Origin: Scatophagus argus
Lineage: Eukaryota > Chordata > Actinopteri > Scatophagidae
Length of the DNA stretch: 64,000 nucleotides
Reading direction: 5' to 3'
Assembly: GCF_020382885.2 (NCBI RefSeq)
Contig: NC_058510.1
Coordinates: forward strand, 9,048,862 to 9,112,861
The position numbers and the translations under genes are program-made. Positions 11,591-22,500 of this stretch are shown one piece after another (the stretch's first letter is position 1; every line of letters starts with the position of its first letter). The notes beneath the pieces are model-generated. The model was given only the letters and a program-made list of their open reading frames with translations. It searched no databases and was not told the origin of the DNA.

Positions 11591-14500
11591 GAAACATTTT
11601 TTTTACATGTTTGCCATTGAACAATTAAAGCAGATGAAGTCAAGAGAAGGAAAAGATTAAGAAAATGAAAATGTGAAAACAATCACCAAGCCTCTGATGG
11701 TAATTACCAAGAATTGTGGTCAGTCTCAGTGCGGCCTAATTGAATAATGGTCATATCAGCAAATGAGTGGGGGTGAGAAGTGATTTACTGCACAGAGAAG
11801 CGTGCTTATCTTTCCTTCTGTCCCATGCAGGAAACACTGGGATGTCACCAGGCAGATTAAAAGCTTGGCACAGCTGATATGGAGTGCTCAAAATGGATGG
11901 GGTGGGGACCTCTGACTGCTGTGCGAGGGGTTGTGGCGGGGAGGGGACAGGCGGTGGTGTGACCTTATGAGTCCTGTTTGGCAGGGATTCATTCAAAACC
12001 TGGGAATTCCACTGGAAGTTAAGAGGGGGGAAAAAAGATGTAACATCAGTAACTTGAATGGAATTTTGAATAGTAAGCATATTTCTGTCTCAGTGTCTGC
12101 CAAGCGACATTTTTGTTATCTCACAGTTAACTGCCCTCAAAGGAAAAATGGATTTTATCGCCGTTATAGTATGTATTTAAGAATTCTGGAAGAACAGAAT
12201 GTGATTTTTAGTGCAAGAAAACCTTATAGGTAATATTTTCAGAATCAGCTGCCTTGCCTTTAATTGAAGTGAATGTTTAAAGCTGCTGTTGGTCACATGC
12301 ATTGCAACTGTATCACTTATAATTGAATTCCTGACAGCTGCAATGCTTGGAATTTTAACCAGTTCTTACAAGGGCTTCAAAATGCTGGGCTGAGCTGAGC
12401 ATTTTATTTCAAACGACTACAGAGGCTAGACACCGCACAACATCAGAGCAAACTGCAGTTCATTTTTATCCAGTCACCGAAGTATTTCTGCGCTAAGCGG
12501 GACATACCTGGAGTGAGCAGAGACTCTTTGCTTTTAGAGTTGAGGCAATATATGCCGTCTGAAGAGAGGTCTTTGATGGGAACACAGGCAGACAAATCTG
12601 GAGGAGCAGCTGCATGGAGGACGCTGGGCCAAATATAGAAAGGGGACGAGGGCCAAAACATATCACACATTTTTTCCCATTAACAGCATAGGTTTGAATC
12701 TAACTTGGCGCCAATTAGTTGCTGTATAGGCGCAACGACTTAAAAATAGAGCATGGCAAGGGTGACAATACACCCGGAACGCAGAGACAGATATCTCTGT
12801 CATGGCGGCGTGTGATTTCACGTGTAATCATGTGAAGGAAAAATAACAGTATTCATATCACCAGCTGGTTTGTTCTAACACTGTGACGAGGAAGGTTATG
12901 TGACAAATGGAGCTTCAGACGTTTGTTGCTATTACCTGTCATGTTGCTTTGAGTGCAGAGCTTCAGCTCGGGCTTATTTTCAGTCTGATTGTTTGTTTGG
13001 CAAGATCTCTGCCGCTGTGTCAGTGTGACCACCCGTATTTTACCCGCCTGGATTCAACATTTCTCTTATCTCTGCAGTGGAGGGCTGGAATGAGAGGCAT
13101 GCAGGCTTCTGGCCTACCTGTTTACTCTGAGGGTTTCCTCCATTACCCCCTCCCAGCTTCCTCTGAAGGATTTTTCACATTTTTGTGCTCGTTGTTGTTT
13201 TGGGAACAGGTCGCGGGCTAGGCACACGGGAGCCTTCTGTGGCATTCCTGAATCTCCGTCTGGAGGGCTCAGCAGGAATTCTTTCCTACAGCACATATTG
13301 CCTCCTACATACACACCTGAGATATTTTTTACAGCAGTGAATTAAAGTATGTCATAATGTCATCACTTTATCTTTTCATACTGAGCTTGACACTGAAACC
13401 TGATAACTTTTGTATGTTCCTTTGATTCCTTAACCTCAGCCTCAGGTTTACTGTGGAATGAAGTTATCCCTTTTGAACTAATCCCCTTCGCTATACAAAT
13501 AGACTCGGTTTTGTTCACTGTTATGCAACCCATGATAGTTCATGGTTAAGGATATACATGACCAGCTAATACCCCCAGTAATACGGTTCAACCTAATCTA
13601 CTGGACTCCACTACCCTTCTAAGCTTAATTGTATTTCTAGAACATGCATGTGTATTTTTGTAAGAACTATGTAAGTGTTTGCTATTAAGGTAACGTCAGT
13701 TTTATTTTTAAATGTCTTATTTTAAGACGTGCTGCATGTGTTCGGATCACACAAAAAACTAATGTCGCATATAACTTGATTGTTGATAATAAACCTGATT
13801 TCTAATTATTTAGGTATGGAGCTGAATGTTCGCTTCTTTCATTGACAACAAGTGCTCAGGGTCCTGCTAATGTAGAGCCCCTAATCCTTATTATCTAAAG
13901 AGATCCTCAATGAGATTACAACCCTGCACGAATATTACACCAGTTTACCATCTGTTGCTCTTCTTTAAATTCATATAACCCTCTGCAGGTGCAGTGTTGT
14001 GCTCTCATTTTGGTATCAGATATAAGCAAAACACAAGTACAAAAACATTAAAAGGGGCTGTTATACTGTAAAGCAACCAGTCTAGATCACTCTTGAAACT
14101 TCTGTTACTTTAATAACAGTTTTATTTAAGAAGACAAAGGAAGTCAATATTTCACTGACACAAGTTTTGAAAGCAGTGTAAGAGTTTTATTTTTGGGATT
14201 TTATTTTAAAATTTGTTTTCATTGAGCAAAAAGACCCAAATGAAAATATATTTTCAGAGAAAATCTTCAGCACAAAGTGTGTCAGGCCTATTTAACCTAA
14301 AATATATAATTAATACATCTCAGGGCCTTAGTAAACCTCTTTGCTCTGCATCTCCACATGCATCTGTGTGGCACACCTTTCTGAAGAGGATTTCCAAGCA
14401 CTGCACTTGCAGGGGAGATTAACTTTGACCAAAGATTAAGCAAATTAACAATGATGGCATCTCCCGAAATAAACCGTTGCTGTGCAGTTAGCTCAACAGC

Positions 14501-15860
14501 AGTCATGTAGAGCACGGACTAACATTTCATGGATCCTTTCAAAACGGTTGTGAATTTCTTGATGCCAACGTAGGTGAGTTCATTTGAGATCCCGCAATTT
14601 TTGTGAATATTTTGCTATCTTGTTTACTGCCCTACAGTTTTAATCTTTATGTGACTGTGACATTTTTGAAATGCCATGAGTATGAATTTGAACCAGATGT
14701 TATTTTGTTTTGTTTGCTTGTAACAGCTATTACTACAAATCTGTCATTATTTATTTAAATCATAAAAATTAAATACCACACATTTTTTATCATGTTTAAT
14801 AAAACTTCAAAAATAATGTTTACTCCTTAAATTTTCATGTGAAAGATAGAATAATTTAATTTAATTTCATGTTTAGTTTTGATTCAATGATTTGTAGTGT
14901 TTTCAGACATCAGTTATGTTATACAACATAGGGTTGCTGCTTTCAAAAACTAATTCAGTTCTTGAATGTGTGAATATCATGATATATATTTTTCTGGTAT
15001 TAAAAGCATACTACTGGAATGTGATGAAAAATTATAATTATTGATGTAACTCTTTCTTTTGCTATAAGAAATACTGGGTGCAGTAAGAGAATAATCTGCC
15101 ACACTTTGTTCTATCATTTGCTCTTTATCGTGTTGTAAAATCCAGGTAATCAAATAATTGAAGGTACTACTCATGTGGCAGGTTTCCCAGAAGTGAGGTC
15201 ATGGTACCTGATGGCCACAGTCATACGAAGTAAACAGCATATGTTTGTATGGCGTCATTCAGCTGTTACACCTTAAATTATTTAAGTTGTCTTGATGTGT
15301 TGACCCAGTTGCAGCAGTCCTATGAGGGCAAATGTCTCTTTTGATAAATCAATCAAATAAACCCTGTTTGATTCCTCTCATGCTCATTTGATACTGCATC
15401 ACTGACATGAAAAGGAAGAAAACAAGGAAATTATACCTTTTTCTATGTATACTTATACATTTGGTCAAAACAGTTGATATTTAAAACATATTTTTTTAAG
15501 GTTTTTTGGCTTTCACACAGGGCAGCTAGGGGGTTGGTTAGTTGGGGGGTGGATTGGCTTGTGCTGGAGGCTCAGCCTCTGTACGTGGGGTGCACACTCT
15601 ATTAGGGGAGAGACCAGGACACTCCATCTGTGAGGATTATTGTTTTCTGTAAAAAGCATATTTTGTGTGCAGAAGCAACTAAAGAAAACTCATTAGCATC
15701 CTCACTGTTGATTCTGTTGAGGAAGCTTTGCTACCAAAGAATCAAAAGCATCAGTTTCACCAATATTGTACCATCTACCATAGAGAACCTTAGCTGCAGC
15801 ATGGGAAAATGAGAACCTTTATGTTTCTGTTAACTTAATGCTCTTTTGCTCTTCGTCCAG

Positions 15861-16515
15861 TCAATCGGCGGTGATGAATGAAACGGGTCTTCGGAGGACC
15901 CTCCCTGACCAGTCATCAGGGAGCGGGCACTCCTTTGGCACCCCACGCCACCCAAGCATCATCGAACCTATCCTTTCAAAGCGAGTCTGCTTCTACAAAA
16001 GTGGAGATCCTCAGTTCAGTGGCTTGCGGATGGTCATCAACAACCGTACTTTTAAAACATTTGATGCGCTCCTCGACATTCTCTCTAAAAAGGTTCCGCT
16101 GCCGTTTGGGGTGAGGAACATCACCACTCCTCGAGGGGTTCATGCAATCTATACTTTGGATGAACTGGAGGATGGGAAATCCTACATCTGCTCTGACAGC
16201 CGTAAGGTAAAACCTATCAACCTGGCACTGGCTAGGAAGAGGCTGCCACCCTGGTACCATGCTAGGCCTGCTAGTTCCCGTCGTCAAACAGTACAGCAGG
16301 CCAGGTTTTTCCCTGGCCAGAACATCCGCAAAACGGAGCGAGTGGGTGTGCACACACCAAAGAGACTACTGGTTTTTCGCAATGGCATCCCCACCGTAAA
16401 ACACACTGCGGTGCTTCACAAAAGGACTACGCGTACTTTTGAGTCCATCCTGGAATATATTTCAGAACTTCTCCAGTTCCATGTGGTGAAACTGCACACA
16501 CCTGATGGCAGACGT
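15861..16515 (+). CDS. rp1: rp1 first coding exon: DCX1 and most of DCX2
   Basis: The exon opens after the acceptor TTCGTCCAG, has 13 bases of 5' UTR, then ATG at 15874 (residues MNETGLRR). It ends CGT|GTGAGT in phase 0 after 214 codons. It encodes all of the first doublecortin domain and the N-terminal two-thirds of the second. The open frame runs on past the donor into the intron to a stop near 16605; the GTGAGT donor and the homology break show this tail is not coding. Confidence 0.9.
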
Positions 16516-19500
16516 GTGAGTGTTCTCTGTCCTCTGGCAATACAACACATGGGAAAGAATTCATTTCTAAGAAGAAAAAAAAAACATGTTTTACAATCAC
16601 TATAGATTGACATTTTTTCACAAAACGCTGATTCAATCAGAAAGTCCTTCTCTTTTCATATGAAGAGAACCAGAAACAAGTCGTAGACATAAACAAACTA
16701 GATGACTGAGCCGGCCAGTCTGCACTTTAAAAGCACATTCAAGTGTAGATTTACCTTGAAAAACCTTGACAATATTGCTACATAACAGTTTCATATCTTA
16801 AGAATATATTGTAAGTGATATATAGAGTGGAACACAGTTTTCAGTTTTAAAGACCTTCAAGAATGCATACATCCTTTAAAATTGGTATGTTCAAATACAA
16901 TGGTAAGATATATGTTTTAAGGATTGGTAGCAGCGTTACTGAACCATAAAGGACTGGTTTGAACCTTGCCTGTTAATAACCATCACATGAGGTGAGAAAG
17001 TGTTAAGCTTCTTTAGTAGCTCACCTTAATTCGGAGAAAGTAAGGATAGACCAATTAAGGGCCTGGGTGCTTATAAGGTCTGACGTTCAGCTTTTTTTTT
17101 ATTTGTTATTGGTATCTGTGTTTTTCTATTTTGTCTCATTTTATTTATACATTTTTTTACCCAATTTATAATACCTGCATAATATGCAGGTATTATAAAT
17201 TGGAGAGCCTGCTGATATTGCAAGGTGCCATTTTAGCAACTGATAATTTAGACTTGCCATACACCTACATGAATGTAATGTGCATCACTCCCTAAGATAC
17301 ACAGATTCAAAGCTAATATTTTTTTTTTCTCCCCCCTAACACAGTCAGATGCCATTTTAGTGACAAGGCCTTTTGTTCTGTTTACTGCAGGTGGATGGTC
17401 TTCCTGGCTTGATATTGTGCCCTGGTATTGTTGTAGCCGCAGGAAGGGAGCCATTCAGGCCTGCAAACTACAATATACAGAAATTATCTGCTCCAGCAAT
17501 GCTGCCAACTAATCGAATGAGTCTCAGAAGACTAAAGGCTTTTAACCGTAAGTTTACATAAGAATCTTTTGTTTTTATCTCTGTGTAACCATTTTGTTTT
17601 ATTTAGCTGATGAAACTTTCATTCTCATTATTAATAGCCCTGTATTCATACTGTATGACGCATACAGTGTGTGTGCAGTAATCTACCTGCTCTCATGGGA
17701 TGAAGATTGGAAAAGTGCTGAGGCAGCGATATTATGCATAATACCGTAGATGACCTACATACCCTGTCTATGTGCCTGTCACATTGTTCTTCATGAGCTG
17801 TAAATAGCTGTGTTATCTTTCTAACTTTTCTTTTATTCTCTTCTCCTTTCATGATTCCTGGGTTTCTTCTTTATTCTTTGACGGAAATCTTTGGGTCTTC
17901 TACTTCATTTTTCAACATAAACACTTTGTCTGAAAAGGGAAAAAGAAGTCTCTATCATGTACTTCAAGGTCAAGAAAATTCTCCCCCTCATCTGAGAGGT
18001 ACATTGTGAATCGGATCTATGATTCCATTGCAGAAAGTTCCTGTGACCTACCCAGTAACCCCACAAACTCTGTCGAGCTGGAATCGGGTCGTATAATGGA
18101 GTCAGTAACAGAAATAGAGGGTGACACCTTCCTTGACAATGGGGCTGGGGGGCAGGACTGCTTGCTCCCCACAGACGATGACATTGAGAAGTCCTTTCGA
18201 GTGAACCAAGATGGTAGCATGACAGTGGAAATGAAGGTGCGGCTGACAATTAAGGAAGAGGAAACCATCCATTGGACGACCACTCTGACACGCTCAAGTG
18301 TAGTCAATCAGCTAAATGCAACCTGTTTACCGGAACCTGAGGCAGAGGAGGGGATCAACTCACTGAACTCAAACTCACTGGATTCACAAAGTCCTGCTGC
18401 CTCAGTTGGCACCTTAAAAAAGGACAAAACTGAGGATAACAATGATGAGGATCCACCATCGCTGGGCAATGGAGCCCTCAGTGAGAGTAGTAATGAAGAA
18501 GATAATATCAAAGTACAGACAGATGTTATGTCCCCAAGAAGAGCTCCAACACCAGGGCACAAACAAATTAGAAAAAAGCAAGCATCTGTGGAGAGCATAA
18601 AATCAGTGATGGCAGAGGGGATTCAGGAAGGCATGATTGGTTCTTACTCCTACAGAGGACAGACAGAACATGGAAATATGACTGAGCAGTACTGCATGGT
18701 CAGACAGAGTAGCACTAAACCAGTGCCCAAACCCAGAAAACTTGGCTCTTTGGATGCCAACAATATAAGCACCAGAAATGTATCCACATTCAAATCAGAA
18801 GGCATGACTGAAATCCTACAGATTGAATCCAGTAGAGAGGAGGTCACTGAAACTGTCCTACATATATATGAACAGCAGACCTGCCAGGATAATTTCTTTG
18901 CGAATCTTTGTGCACAGGGTATGTCCGCTTCCAGGATTCCCTTTTATAGGCCAGCTACCTCGGAAACTGCACAGCTCTCCTCCAGTAATGAGTTTGAACC
19001 TGAGCTCTGGCGACCATCAACAGCTTCTGAGTCAATAAGCATCTGGAGAGCTGAGAGCATGTCAGTAACATCAGATTTAACATTGCCCTTAGTTAAGATG
19101 GGTGGAATACAAGCAACAAGTGCTCAGCAACAGTTCCCAAAGCCTACTAAAGGTAAAGGCAAGCCCCAACAAAGAGAGCGCAATAAAGGTAAGAGGGTAA
19201 CCTCAAAACCCAAAATGATCAACAGACATGTTCGACAACTTACATCACCAGGACTAAGGCAAGAAGAAAATTCTGCAGAAGCAACCAAGAAACATAAGAA
19301 AGTGAAAACCTTCTCCAGTGCTGGGTTCATTAAAAAAATTTATGGGAAGAGATCTAAATCAAAAAGTATGATGAAGCTTAAAAAGAGGCTAACACGAAAT
19401 GGAGATGGGGGTATTACTACAAAGAGCTCACAACAACTAGATGACACATTAAAATGTGTTTCAGAAGATCAAAATATGGCATCAGGAGTGAAACAAAATA

Positions 19501-22500
19501 TGAGTGACATGCTTTCATTTGAAAAAAGGGTGCAGAATGGTGCTCCCAATAAAGCAAGTCAACCACGGGGACTACTGACACGGCAGACATCAGTGCATCA
19601 GGAGAAAAAGAACGAAAACGAGTCCTATAGTGTCAGCGACAGCATGTCACTGCATGATCTGAACTCCTCTGGTTGCGTTAGTAATGAATATGTGGAAAAC
19701 TGGCTGGAGAAAGCTCACTTTAACCCCACAGCCTACCCAGCTGAGGAAAGTAAAAAATCAGAAGTCGTAACAGTAACAGAGTATGGCGGGTTTGAAGAGG
19801 CTGAAAATAAACACAGCTTGATGATTTTAACAGAGGACGGAAAGTGTTTGGAGGAGAGATCAAAAATAAAAACATTTCAGACTCTCGAACCTGACCTACT
19901 ATCTGAGACTGTGCAAGGAGCTTCTGTCAAGCAAAGAGTCCAATCCTTTGAAAGCAAATTATCAAGTACAACAATGGGGAAAAACAATCAGCAAATCATC
20001 CATGGTCCTACAACCATTACAAAGACAGGAAACCACAAAAGTTTAGATGAGGACAAAACAGAAGAAATAAAGCCTCTCAATTGTTCTGAAATAATTCCAC
20101 CAACTAGTAAAACCTCAAAAGAAATGCCATCAGTGAAAACTAACTCAAGTCCAATCAAAATCTCATTTCAAAATGCAACACCTTTCAATACACTTTCAAT
20201 GGAGCTACCACCTCCACCACCACCTGCTGAAAACACAGCGCTATCAAACACTGAATATTGTGTGATGGATGCATCCTCAGTAGCCAGCAGCCCATTCTAC
20301 AGGCTCTCATCAGTGAGCAGTCAAATGTCAGATAATCATCCATTATCCAGCAGTCCTACATCTGACAAGGCCATATTACCTACTGAACACACAATGGAAA
20401 TGACAACATCAATTCAGACTGACATTCCTTCCATGCTGGGGGAAGCGCCATTACCTAGAAGTCCATCTATTAAAAGGGCCCCTTTGGTCAGTAATCTGTC
20501 TCTTGACAGGAAAATGTCTCTCAGAAAGGCTTGTCTGGATAAATATGCTATATGTAGTGAGGCTCCTTCAGAGACAACCAACCAATCATCTACACCCATC
20601 AACATAGTGGGTGATAATGTGCTGCCAAACAGCATCTGTTCAACAGGAACACAAAGACAGAGTGAAACCCCTCCAGAAGAAAACAGCTTCTTAGATTTGA
20701 AAAATTGTCCATCATGTTGTTCTTCCGCATCTCCCACTAGTTTAACATCTGAAGAGCGAATGTCATCAGCCAGTATTTCATCAAGTGAGGGTTTAATATC
20801 AAGTGACATTCAATTTAAAGAGACAAAAACAAATAAAACAGCACTCTTAAGCCAAAAGGAGGCATCATCACCCAAACCCTTGGTGAAGAAAGTAAAACTT
20901 ACAAGCAGTCCATCTCCAGAGAGAAAATACCAAAACAAGAAATTCTCTTCTGAACTTCTGCACAGCTCTCCAGAATTATCATCAACACATAACCACCCTC
21001 CTGATAAAACTAAGTCACCCAATATTGGAGTACGAAAACATGCAGAACCAAACACTAGCCCCTTCACTGAGAGAAAGCATGTGCCTAAACTGCAGAAGAG
21101 ACCATCTCCATATTCTCAGTCACTGGACATGGCGTCACCACCTGTGAAACATAAATCAAGTAGAAAGTTGCCCTCCAGAAATCTCTCTTCAGACAATGCA
21201 TCAGAGACAACAAATAAGACAAAAAAGAAAACATTGTCTGAAAGAAAGCATCGCCAAACACTGCAGTCAATAAAATCAACTGCTGAACCGGACAAAACAC
21301 TAGTCTGTAACACACAGACTGATCAGAGTGATGACAGTCAGGTGAACAAGACAGTTGATCTTCTAACAGAAAGATCCATGGCAGAAACAAAAATAATGCA
21401 ACAGACATTAAACATCACAAATCAGCCAAACATGAAACCTCTGCTTGAGGACATCTGTTATTCAATAAAATCAATTAGGCAAATCACACAGAACAAACGT
21501 CCATCATGTCTGGAAAAGTCCAACAGTCTGCCTGATTTCTCCTCTCATGTGGCCTCTACGTTTGGCTCTTCATCTAAAGCTCTCCTCGCTTTCTTGTCTG
21601 TCATGACTCTAAAAGAAGGCCTAATTAACCTAAATATGGATGAGCTTAATGCAAACAATGTCAGCTGTGCTGAGGCTTTAAAGATGATTGATTCTCTAAG
21701 AGAAATTGCCAGCATTGAAGATTCACAGAAGTTAAAAGTTAGTTTGTCAAATTTACAACAGTCAGCATCAAAGCAGCTCCTGCAAAGTTGGAAGGGCTTT
21801 CAGGAACTCAGCGACAAATGCAAGAGTCGCAGCTCAACCCCAAGTGACTCGGAGAAAGAGCTTACCAAGGCTGGCCTCGAAAAAGACTGTGACATTGACG
21901 AAAATGTCATTGATGAGATCATGGACAATCTTGACATACCAGAGAAACTGAGGGAGGAACTTGTCTCCCTTTCAGTGGGTGCCAAAAGAGACAGTGACAA
22001 TAAAGAGTCTGCCAGGATTATTGAAGAAGTGTCACTAAAAAACAAGGCTAGTATTGCCAAGACATCTTGTTTCTTCACTGAAGATGTTGTTAATATCAGC
22101 AATGTCACTCAAGAAGAGAAAGCAAATGTTGACGTGGGCGCCATTATTAAAAAATTCACAGACATTAACAAGCCAACACAATCCAGCATGGGTAGCGTAA
22201 CAGAGTCAGTGAAACACAAACCAACTGACCAGACAGGTAAAGACAAGAACAGCAAATATGAGAAGAATGGTGTGTCCAAATGTCCAACAGCTGAACTAAA
22301 TGATCAACAGATACCTGAAGAAAGGCAGCTTTACAGTACAGCATTGTTTGTAAAAGAGCATGAGGAGGATATGCCGTCTTGTAGGGACGCAGTAAATCAA
22401 GAAAATCAGGTAGAGAAAAAACAGCAGCAACCCCTGGATGAAGACAAATCAAGTCAAGAAAATGCAAACATGAATGTAGTAGTCACCAGCAACAAAAATC

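Larger units (their letters stand above)
9741..15860. other. Gene-poor intergenic DNA upstream of rp1 (right part)
   Basis: No gene is supportable. It holds a GT-rich tract (10166-10198), a decayed interspersed repeat (about 10958-11590) and several GC-balanced non-repetitive stretches (for example 10440-10640 and 12690-12840) that may be conserved non-coding elements. The non-coding first exon and promoter of rp1 must lie somewhere upstream of 15860, because a splice acceptor precedes the first coding exon. I cannot place them with confidence. Confidence 0.5.

Noticed and set aside
11751..12080. Proline-rich 109-codon minus-strand frame
   Set aside because: No recognisable family, no supporting splice sites, and overlapping frames on the other strand; probably chance.
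16940..16975. tRNA-derived SINE suggested by GGTTTGAACC
   Set aside because: Only a B-box-like word is present, with no A-box or tRNA-like fold at the right distance.
17161..17203. Rp1-intron hairpin as a microRNA gene
   Set aside because: The stem is 20 bp with a 3-base loop, shorter than a pre-miRNA, with perfect pairing and no known seed recognised.
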